Below the pieces are notes generated by a model. The model saw only the letters and a program-made list of their open reading frames with translations, was not told the DNA's origin and did no database searches. A program made the position numbers and the translations under genes. From JAAYLC01 sp964636665 (GTDB lineage: Bacteria > Bacteroidota > Bacteroidia > Flavobacteriales > Flavobacteriaceae), in assembly GCA_964636665.1 (NCBI GenBank), contig CAZWVT010000066.1, positions 1-8,740 on the forward strand: a stretch of 8,740 nt of DNA, written 5' to 3'. Below are positions 1 to 5,682 of this stretch, piece by piece; positions within the stretch are counted from its first letter, which is position 1; the number at the start of each line of letters is the position of its first letter.

Positions 1-35
1 ATATGCGACGGACATATTTTAATACAACCCTATGA
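1..35 (+). other. possible 3' end of an upstream gene, ATGA overlap
   Basis: The reading frame starting at base 3 stays open and ends at a TGA at 33-35. This overlaps the ATG of the next gene (32-34) as ATGA, the usual arrangement of translationally coupled genes. Only about 11 codons are visible, so coding cannot be judged. A competing reading is frame 1, which stays open to a TGA at 82-84 and would overlap the next gene by about 50 bases. Sequence left of the window would decide between them. Confidence 0.2.
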
Positions 36-1441
36 GGGCGATAGTACAAAAGTCATTTTTAGATTTAGAAAACAATATTGTTGAAAGAAATAATCCAAAG
101 TTTATAGAGGATAAAGAAAGTTTTTATAATCAACAACAAACTTTAATTTTAGATAAGTTTATAAAGTTTCAAGAAATACTTGAACCAATTCAAAAATTAC
201 AGGATTCTATTAATATTGATGGGAATATCGGTTTTGGAGGTTCTTTACTTTATATGCAGGAGAAGGAAGCTCAAATGTGGGGTATAAATACTATCGGCAT
301 TTCTAATGTAAGCAGTGTGTTATTTGAATCCATTATAGTTCAGAGCGAAGATATATTAAAAGCAGAATTTTTAATTAAAAAAGGTTACGTAAAAATGTTT
401 GAAACAGATAAGCACGATACGTATCTAAAACCAAATTCTATTCCAGGTTCAATATTTATTCACAGTTTAGTTCCAGTGAATGATATATATAAAAGTAATG
501 ATACTCTATTTCCTTATAATAGTGGTTTTTTATCTGAAATGATAAATTTTACACTTGGGTATTTGTCTAATGACTATTTCTCAGACAGTGTAAGAAGTAA
601 GGTAAATATAAAAAAAAGGGCTATTAACCTTGTCAAACGCTTTTTGTTTACTACCCTTTTTGATGGTATGTTTAAAAATAATGTTGCTAATGAAAACAAA
701 AGAATTAGAGCAGATACTCCTAAAAGAAAATCTTTTGTTACCATAATGAAAGAAATTAAAGCCAGTAAATATGATAAATTTTCCAAAAATCCTTTATTGG
801 CACGATTGTTTTTTAGGCGTGGTACAGAAAGAACTCCTGCTACCATTGAATTCAATGGTACTGATGAAACCACGTCCATGTTGTTTCTTGCCAATGGTGT
901 AAGTGCTTTATTGTTAGATAATAGTGTTTGGTATAATAAAGATGGTATTGTCTATACTGGGATGAACATAGGTCTGGATTTGATTAGACATCAATATTTA
1001 ACAGGTGGACTTCAATTCAGGAAACAGTTTTTGAAATATATACCTTTTGAATTTTTTGAGAGTGTGGGGATTGCTGACAAGATAAGAAATTACGATTTCA
1101 ACAACTTGGACTATAAAACTCGACAGACATTGCTCAATAGATATAATACCCAATTTTTGCAACATTTTCCAAAGTATGTCGAACATTCCGTGAACAGCAA
1201 ATATTTTGATATTGATTCGAAACTGTTGACCGTTCCTCTAAAGGATGCGCCTATTGGGAACATAATAAAGACGAGATATCGTGGTAAGGAACTTCTTTTT
1301 AAATTTAAAGGAAATGATGATTATAAAAAAATCTATGAACTAATAAATATTGCTGGAAATGCTGAAAACAATGTTTATGAGTTTGATTCTACCGTGGATG
1401 TGATTGTAAGTATTATTCCATATAACAAGAAATATGTATAG
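32..1441 (+). CDS. unrecognised 469-residue protein, AT-rich, probably mobile-element or phage cargo
   Basis: I do not recognise this protein and see no catalytic motif, signal peptide or clear membrane helix. The frame has a TAA at 20-22, so the ATG at 32 is the first possible start; no Shine-Dalgarno is visible. What can be seen: a polar, probably helical N-terminus (residues 10-60), a Gly-rich turn GFGGSLLY (67-74), a basic middle region with KRAINLVKR (195-203), ENKRIR (221-226) and KRKSF (231-235), a hydrophobic stretch around MLFLANGVSALLL (283-295), aromatic-rich segments at 330-390, and a C-terminus of alternating hydrophobic residues (450-465) suggesting a beta strand. Codon use strongly favours A/T (ATA, AAA, AAT, TTT), unlike hutU, era and der. 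The basic, aromatic-rich, motif-poor make-up recalls parts of very large phage or conjugative-element proteins; this is inference only. Coding itself is well supported by the length of the open frame. Confidence 0.75.
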   Translation: MRAIVQKSFLDLENNIVERNNPKFIEDKESFYNQQQTLILDKFIKFQEILEPIQKLQDSINIDGNIGFGGSLLYMQEKEAQMWGINTIGISNVSSVLFESIIVQSEDILKAEFLIKKGYVKMFETDKHDTYLKPNSIPGSIFIHSLVPVNDIYKSNDTLFPYNSGFLSEMINFTLGYLSNDYFSDSVRSKVNIKKRAINLVKRFLFTTLFDGMFKNNVANENKRIRADTPKRKSFVTIMKEIKASKYDKFSKNPLLARLFFRRGTERTPATIEFNGTDETTSMLFLANGVSALLLDNSVWYNKDGIVYTGMNIGLDLIRHQYLTGGLQFRKQFLKYIPFEFFESVGIADKIRNYDFNNLDYKTRQTLLNRYNTQFLQHFPKYVEHSVNSKYFDIDSKLLTVPLKDAPIGNIIKTRYRGKELLFKFKGNDDYKKIYELINIAGNAENNVYEFDSTVDVIVSIIPYNKKYV

Positions 1442-1443
1442 TA

Positions 1444-1473
1444 AAAAAACACTCGTGGATATTTAAGTTTTTT
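1444..1473 (+). terminator. weak A/T hairpin downstream of the unrecognised gene
   Basis: AAAAAAC at 1444-1450 can pair with GTTTTTT at 1467-1473, starting two bases after the stop codon. The 16-base loop contains a small CAC/GTG pairing. A stem made almost only of A:T pairs is unstable, so this is only a candidate terminator. No better one is visible before the next hairpin at 1579. Confidence 0.2.
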
Positions 1474-1522
1474 ATATGATTTTATGCTTTAATTTAATAA
1501 TATAAAGAAGACTATTTATTAA

Positions 1523-1573
1523 GATGAAGAAGTAAATTTTGTCAATCCGGAGAATGTTTCGCAACGCTCTTAA
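1523..1573 (+). pseudogene. possible 16-codon C-terminal remnant of a truncated gene
   Basis: After a TAA at 1520-1522 the frame reads DEEVNFVNPENVSQRS and stops at TAA 1571-1573. There is no start codon in this frame and no long frame upstream. The G+C of the 1541-1570 part is visibly higher than that of the adjacent AT-rich gene, and a good terminator hairpin begins six bases after the stop. This is what would be left if an insertion had removed the 5' part of a + strand gene. It is short enough to be chance. Confidence 0.15.
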
Positions 1574-1578
1574 AAGAA

Positions 1579-1603
1579 AATGCCCGATGTAAAACCGGGC
1601 ATT
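1579..1603. terminator. bidirectional hairpin terminator
   Basis: AATGCCCG (1579-1586) pairs perfectly with CGGGCATT (1596-1603) around a 9-base loop. Read on the - strand it lies 38 bases past the stop of the DUF4136 lipoprotein gene and is followed by TTCTTTTAA, a good U-tract. On the + strand it is followed by the weaker GTTGTTTG. Its main role is probably to end the - strand run, and it may also block transcripts from the left. Confidence 0.7.
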
Positions 1604-1641
1604 GTTGTTTGAATTCCAAAAGCAAAACTAACTATTGAAAG

Positions 1642-2172
1642 TTACTTCTTTTCAGGCGGGTATTTCTTTAAGATTTCGGAAACTATCTCATTGATTCTGG
1701 CTTCTTTTTTATCGATATTTTGCGTTTGGATATTTCCTTTGCCCATGCCTTGCCAAATTAGATTATTGGTCTTTGCATCGATTACATCTATAAAGAGCGT
1801 GCCTTCGGTATCGGTGGAAACGGTGCTTCCGTGATGGCCGCCAAACCAATAGGGATTCCAATACCAATGGTGTCCGAAATGATTGTTGTAAACATTAACC
1901 CGTTGCCGTTCTTTGGTAAAAAAACTGATTAGCAAATCGGGATTTTCGGATTTAACCATTCCTTTTTGACTGAGTTCAGCATCAATTGCCCGGAGAATGC
2001 GTCGCTTGTCTAAATCGCTTATTTCTGCTTTGTCAATTCCCGGTTTGTAAAAAGCATAAGAGTGGTAATTGTTGAAGTTTGCTTCGCGATCGTAATCCGT
2101 TGCCACTTGAACAGAAGAACAAGAAGCAAGCGTCAATACAAATAAAAGTGATAATATATTTAATGTTTTCAT
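1642..2172 (-). CDS. DUF4136-family lipoprotein
   Basis: This encodes a 176-residue protein with a classic lipoprotein signal: MKTLNILSLL followed by a hydrophobic run and the lipobox LASC (15-18), with Cys18 as the lipidated residue. No acidic surface-export tag of the Bacteroidota type follows the Cys, so a periplasm-facing location is the better guess. The mature part fits the DUF4136 family: an early DYD (26-28) with the aromatic-rich FNNYHSYAFY (33-42), NPDLLISF (77-84), and a C-terminal GTLFIDVIDAKTNNLIWQG (124-142) followed by a helix and KKYPP. Residues 99-114 (FGHHWYWNPYWFGGHH) are unusually rich in His, Trp and Gly. The function of the family is not established. It follows hutU by 94 bases on the same strand; I see no convincing promoter there, so cotranscription is possible but not shown. 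Confidence 0.9.
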   Translation of the reverse strand: MKTLNILSLLFVLTLASCSSVQVATDYDREANFNNYHSYAFYKPGIDKAEISDLDKRRILRAIDAELSQKGMVKSENPDLLISFFTKERQRVNVYNNHFGHHWYWNPYWFGGHHGSTVSTDTEGTLFIDVIDAKTNNLIWQGMGKGNIQTQNIDKKEARINEIVSEILKKYPPEKK

Positions 2173-2266
2173 AGCATTACAATTTAGAATCTAAGTTGTT
2201 TTTTCTTTTTCTGATTAAATATACAAACTTTTTCTGTTTTGGATTTATGTTTTAACGCTTCTATAA

Positions 2267-4249
2267 TCAATCAAAAAGAACATCGTCCACAAAGTTTGGA
2301 AGGGTTACTTTCAGATTGGGATTGGTTTTCATCGCACGCTTAATGGCACTGATTGCTCCTTCGTTTCGAGCCCAGCTACGGCGTGAAATTCCGTTGTTTA
2401 CATCCCAGAAAAGCATGTTTTCCAAACGTTTTTGTGCTTCCTTACTACCATCAAGAACCATTCCGAAACCGCCGTTAATTACTTCGCCCCAGCCAACGCC
2501 ACCACCGTTGTGAATGCTGACCCAAGTAGCACCTCGGAAACTGTCGCCAATCACATTGTGAATGGCCATATCCGCAGTAAAACGACTGCCATCATAAATA
2601 TTTGAAGTTTCACGATACGGAGAATCCGTTCCTGAAACATCGTGATGATCACGACCCAAAACTACCGGTCCGATTTTTCCTTCGGAAATGGCTCTATTAA
2701 ACGCCGAAGCAATTTTAATTCGTCCATCAGAATCGGCATAAAGTATCCGCGCTTGCGACCCGACAACAAGTTTGTTTTCTTGTGCTCCTTTAATCCATTG
2801 AATGTTGTCTTGCATCTGTTGGCGAATGTCTTGTGGCGATGTTTTCATCAACTCTTCCAAAACCTGTGTTGCAAGTTCGTCGGTTAGTTGCAAATCTTCC
2901 GGTTTTCCGGAAACGCAAACCCAACGGAAAGGACCAAATCCGTAATCAAAACACATAGGACCCATAATATCTTGTACGTATGACGGATATTTAAATTCAC
3001 GGTTTGGATCGTCAGATAGAACATCGGCTCCGGCTCGTGAGGCTTCCAATAAAAAAGCATTGCCATAATCAAAGAAATAAGTTCCCCGTGCTGTGTGTTT
3101 GTTGATGGCATCTACTTGTCGTCGCAAACTTTCCTGGACTTTTTCTTTAAATTTTTCAGGATTTTCTGCCATCATTTTATTGGCTTCTTCATAAGTAAGT
3201 CCAACCGGATAATATCCTCCTGCCCACGGATTGTGTAAGGAAGTTTGATCGCTTCCCAAATCGATTTGTATGTTTTCTTCGGCAAATTTTTCCCATACTT
3301 CTACAATGTTCCCGTCGTAAGCAATGGACGCGGTTTCTTTGGTTTTGACGGCTTCGCAAACACGTTTTACCAATGTGTCCAAATCGGAAATGATTTCATC
3401 CACCCAACCTTGAGCATGCCGGGTTTCTGTTGCTTTTTTATTCACTTCGGCACAAACCGTTACGCATCCTGCAATGCTTCCTGCTTTGGGTTGTGCGCCG
3501 CTCATGCCGCCAAGACCGGATGTTACAAACAAACCGCCTTTGGGGGTTTTGTTTATTTTTCTAAATCCGTTTAATACGGTTATCGTAGTTCCGTGAACAA
3601 TTCCCTGCGGACCGATGTACATATAACTTCCCGCAGTCATTTGTCCGTATTGCGTAACGCCGAGCGCATTAAATTTTTCCCAATCGTCAGGTTTTGAGTA
3701 ATTCGGAATCATCATGCCGTTGGTTACTACCACGCGCGGTGCTTCCTTGTGGGATGGAAAAAGCCCCATCGGATGTCCGGAATACATCACCAACGTTTGC
3801 TCATCAGTCATTTCACTCAGGTATTGCATGGTCAATAAATATTGAGCCCAATTCTGAAAAACGGCGCCATTACCGCCATAAGTTATCAATTCATGAGGAT
3901 GTTGCGCCACGGCATAATCCAGATTGTTCTGAATCATATGCATAATGGCTTTTGCTTGCATACTTTTTCCGGGATATTCATCAATGGAGCGGGCGTACAT
4001 GCTATAATCCGGTCGAAAACGATACATATAGATTCTGCCGTAAGTTTCTAATTCTTCTCGAAATTCCGGGAGTAAGGTTTGATGATGTTTTTTGTCAAAA
4101 TAACGCAGGGCGTTTCTCAATGCGAGTTTCTTTTCTTCGTCCGTGAGAATTTCTTTGCGTTTTGGGGCGTGATTTATGTTTGGGTCGTAAGCTTTTTTTT
4201 CAGGCAATTGGTTTGGAATGCCTTGTTGAATTTGTTCTTGAAATGTCAT
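2267..4249 (-). CDS. hutU: urocanate hydratase (urocanase)
   Basis: HutU converts urocanate plus water to 4-imidazolone-5-propionate, the second step of histidine degradation, in the cytoplasm, using tightly bound NAD+ as an electrophile. The 660-residue protein carries the family hallmarks: YGGNGAVFQNWAQY (124-137), SGHPMGLFPS (157-166), the NAD-binding Rossmann segment SGLGGMSGAQPKAGSIAG (244-261), and GPFRWVCVSG (439-448), whose Cys445 aligns by context with the active-site Cys410 of the Pseudomonas putida enzyme. The segment GGGVGWGEVINGGFGMVLDG (582-601) is near the C-terminus. It is about 100 residues longer than proteobacterial HutU (about 555) and matches the longer form common in Bacteroidota. 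The start ATG gives MTFQEQIQQGIPNQLP, a sensible N-terminus. No other hut gene is in the window. It lies 65 bases downstream of a Cys-rich mini-protein gene, with a candidate terminator between. Confidence 0.97.
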   Translation of the reverse strand: MTFQEQIQQGIPNQLPEKKAYDPNINHAPKRKEILTDEEKKLALRNALRYFDKKHHQTLLPEFREELETYGRIYMYRFRPDYSMYARSIDEYPGKSMQAKAIMHMIQNNLDYAVAQHPHELITYGGNGAVFQNWAQYLLTMQYLSEMTDEQTLVMYSGHPMGLFPSHKEAPRVVVTNGMMIPNYSKPDDWEKFNALGVTQYGQMTAGSYMYIGPQGIVHGTTITVLNGFRKINKTPKGGLFVTSGLGGMSGAQPKAGSIAGCVTVCAEVNKKATETRHAQGWVDEIISDLDTLVKRVCEAVKTKETASIAYDGNIVEVWEKFAEENIQIDLGSDQTSLHNPWAGGYYPVGLTYEEANKMMAENPEKFKEKVQESLRRQVDAINKHTARGTYFFDYGNAFLLEASRAGADVLSDDPNREFKYPSYVQDIMGPMCFDYGFGPFRWVCVSGKPEDLQLTDELATQVLEELMKTSPQDIRQQMQDNIQWIKGAQENKLVVGSQARILYADSDGRIKIASAFNRAISEGKIGPVVLGRDHHDVSGTDSPYRETSNIYDGSRFTADMAIHNVIGDSFRGATWVSIHNGGGVGWGEVINGGFGMVLDGSKEAQKRLENMLFWDVNNGISRRSWARNEGAISAIKRAMKTNPNLKVTLPNFVDDVLFD

Positions 4250-4281
4250 GATTTAAATCCTAATCAGTTATATATTAAAAG

Positions 4282-4307
4282 AGAAAACCCGTTTTATGAG
4301 GTTTTCT
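4282..4307 (-). terminator. candidate hairpin terminator between the mini-protein gene and hutU
   Basis: AGAAAACC (4282-4289) pairs with GGTTTTCT (4300-4307) around a 10-base loop. Read on the - strand it starts 8 bases after the stop of the Cys-rich mini-protein gene and is followed by CTTTTAAT. The stem is A:T-rich with only two G:C pairs at its loop end, so it could also be an attenuating or RNA-stabilising hairpin in front of hutU. Confidence 0.4.
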
Positions 4308-4314
4308 GTATTCT

Positions 4315-4500
4315 TTATCTCTCTGTTTTCCCTGTTTTTTTATTGAATCCGTAAGGGCAATGACGGCAACCGCTTTGGCAGCAATAACCGCGCTTGAGAT
4401 GATATTGTTCCGTAAAACAGCGATAACCTTCAGGAGTCAGGTAATAATCTCCTTCTTCAATTTCGATTTTTTTTCTCTGAAACATGCAGCTAAAATACAT
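4315..4500 (-). CDS. DUF5522-like Cys-rich mini-protein
   Basis: The longest frame gives 61 residues; a second ATG at 4483-4485 gives 56 residues (MFQRKKIEIEEGDYY...) and may be the true start, since the five extra residues MYFSC look unlike the rest. The core EQYHLKRGYCCQSGCRHCPY (31-50) is highly distinctive: four Cys (40, 41, 45, 48) with His34 and His47 in a CC-x3-C-x2-C spacing suited to binding a metal ion. A fifth Cys (28) lies in YRCF. This core matches the small DUF5522 family as I recall it, which is widespread and often annotated only as hypothetical. Its function is unknown to me. It is transcribed divergently from era and lies upstream of hutU; nothing ties it to either pathway. 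Its size, motif and own promoter box support a real gene. Confidence 0.85.
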   Translation of the reverse strand: MYFSCMFQRKKIEIEEGDYYLTPEGYRCFTEQYHLKRGYCCQSGCRHCPYGFNKKTGKTER

Positions 4501-4555
4501 AATTCTTCTGTAAAAAATGGGTGATAATAAAGGTGCTTAGGGATGCCAATTAAAA

Positions 4556-4563
4556 CAAAATTA
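4556..4563 (-). promoter_or_regulatory. candidate Bacteroidota -7 box for the Cys-rich mini-protein gene
   Basis: On the - strand this reads TAATTTTG, a full match to the TAnnTTTG consensus of the primary sigma factor of Bacteroidota. It lies 55 bases upstream of the longer start of the mini-protein gene. I find no good TTTG -33 element at 18-21 bases, so the call rests on the -7 box alone in an AT-rich region. Confidence 0.3.
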
Positions 4564-4608
4564 AGTTTGATTTTATTGTAAAATATGGTGTACCACGTAG
4601 ATTAAGAC

Positions 4609-4616
4609 TAAATTTG
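4609..4616 (+). promoter_or_regulatory. candidate Bacteroidota -7 box for era
   Basis: TAAATTTG is a full match to TAnnTTTG and sits 19 bases before the era ATG, giving a predicted leader of roughly 10-15 bases. The -33 region has no TTTG at usual spacing (GGTG at 4587-4590 is the nearest G-containing tetramer). It is oriented away from the box at 4556-4563, so the two could form a compact divergent promoter region. Confidence 0.35.
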
Positions 4617-4635
4617 TAGCCAATTGAAAATAAAT

Positions 4636-5520
4636 ATGGAACATAAAGCAGGTTTTGTAAACATTATTGGAAATCCCAATGTGGGGAAAAGCACGCTGTT
4701 GAATGCATTGGTGGGCGAACGTTTGGCTATCATTACTTCCAAAGCGCAAACCACGAGACATCGTATTTTGGGAATTGTAAATCAGGAAGATTATCAAATC
4801 ATTTTCAGTGATACGCCCGGAATTATCAAGCCTGCGTATCTGCTTCAGGAAACGATGATGAGCTTTGTGCATACTGCTTTTGATGATGCCGATATCTTAT
4901 TGTTTGTCGTGGAATTGGGAGAGAAGGAAGTGAAAGATGAAGCATTTTTAGAGAAACTCAAAAACCTCAAAATTCCTGTATTAATTCTGATTAACAAGAT
5001 TGATCAAGGAAATGAAACCTTGTTAAACAGAGCGGTTTCCCTTTGGAAAAATAAAGTTCCCAATGCTGAGGTTTTCGCTATTTCTGCATTAAAGAGTTTC
5101 GGGGTTCAGGAAGTATTGTCAAAAATCATTGAGTTGTTGCCTGTTTCTCCGCCGTATTTTCCAAAAGACCAATTGACTGATAAACCGGAGCGGTTTTTTG
5201 TAAACGAAACCATTCGCGAAAAAATATTACTACACTACAAAAAAGAAATTCCCTATTCCGTAGAAGTTGAAACCGAAGAATTTATTGAAGAAGACACAAT
5301 CATCAGAATCAGAAGTGTGATTATGGTTGAACGCGATTCCCAAAAAGGAATTTTAATCGGGCATAAAGGAAGTGCATTAAAAAGAGTAGGAACGGAAGCA
5401 CGTAAAGATTTGGAAGCCTTTTTTGAAAAACAGATTCATTTGGAATTGTTTGTAAAAGTCAACAAAGATTGGCGAAGTAACGAAAGACAGTTGCGCCGAT
5501 TTGGGTATGACCAAAAGTAA
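4636..5520 (+). CDS. era: GTPase Era, 30S ribosomal subunit maturation factor
   Basis: Era is a GTPase that binds 16S rRNA near its 3' end and promotes 30S maturation at the inner face of the membrane and in the cytosol. The 294-residue protein has the G motifs in order: G1 GNPNVGKST (12-20), the switch-I TTRH (39-42), G3 DTPG (59-62), G4 NKID (120-123) and G5 SAL (150-152). The C-terminal type II KH domain has the ILIGHKGSALKRVG segment (239-252), where GHKG is the RNA-binding GxxG loop. Length is normal for the family (about 300). I chose the ATG at 4636, giving MEHKAGFVNIIGNPNVGKST, because this is the typical Era N-terminus; a TTG at 4624 would add four residues, MKIN, right after the promoter box and is unlikely. 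It is followed by der after 162 bases. Nothing is truncated or missing. Confidence 0.97.
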   Translation: MEHKAGFVNIIGNPNVGKSTLLNALVGERLAIITSKAQTTRHRILGIVNQEDYQIIFSDTPGIIKPAYLLQETMMSFVHTAFDDADILLFVVELGEKEVKDEAFLEKLKNLKIPVLILINKIDQGNETLLNRAVSLWKNKVPNAEVFAISALKSFGVQEVLSKIIELLPVSPPYFPKDQLTDKPERFFVNETIREKILLHYKKEIPYSVEVETEEFIEEDTIIRIRSVIMVERDSQKGILIGHKGSALKRVGTEARKDLEAFFEKQIHLELFVKVNKDWRSNERQLRRFGYDQK

Positions 5521-5638
5521 CTAACAGTGATTTCTCTATTTTTTGCTCCATAAAACAATTGACATCTTTTCTTAGAAATCAAACCACTTGAAATTTACTC
5601 CGTATAAAAATTTAACCTTATAATTACGCAACAAAAGC

Positions 5639-5646
5639 TATTTTTG
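5639..5646 (+). promoter_or_regulatory. candidate Bacteroidota -7 box for der
   Basis: TATTTTTG is a full match to TAnnTTTG, 36 bases before the der ATG at 5683. A plain TTTG at -33 is missing; the closest are TTTA at 5611-5614 and CTTA at 5617-5620. The box contains the TTG at 5644 that would otherwise extend der upstream, so if it is used as a promoter that TTG cannot be the start. The box implies der can be transcribed independently of era. Confidence 0.4.
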
Positions 5647-5682
5647 TCAAAACAAACAAATCTAATATATAAATTCAAGATT

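Noticed and set aside
574..894. A 106-codon - strand frame with hydrophobic stretches opposite the unrecognised gene
   Set aside because: The hydrophobic runs come from reading Lys/Asn/Glu codons backwards. The + strand frame is more than four times longer and continuous.
3245..3574. A 109-codon + strand frame opposite hutU
   Set aside because: It overlaps the NAD-binding region of hutU in antisense and shows no domain. Several similar short frames across hutU were rejected for the same reason.
5560..5566. TTGACA-like sequence after era, resembling a proteobacterial -35 box
   Set aside because: Bacteroidota primary promoters use TTTG/TAnnTTTG, no TATAAT follows at the right spacing, and a full TAnnTTTG box lies closer to der.
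5529..5580. Inverted repeat GATTTCT / AGAAATC downstream of era
   Set aside because: The 7-bp arms are separated by a 38-base loop and no T-tract follows, so it is not a credible terminator.
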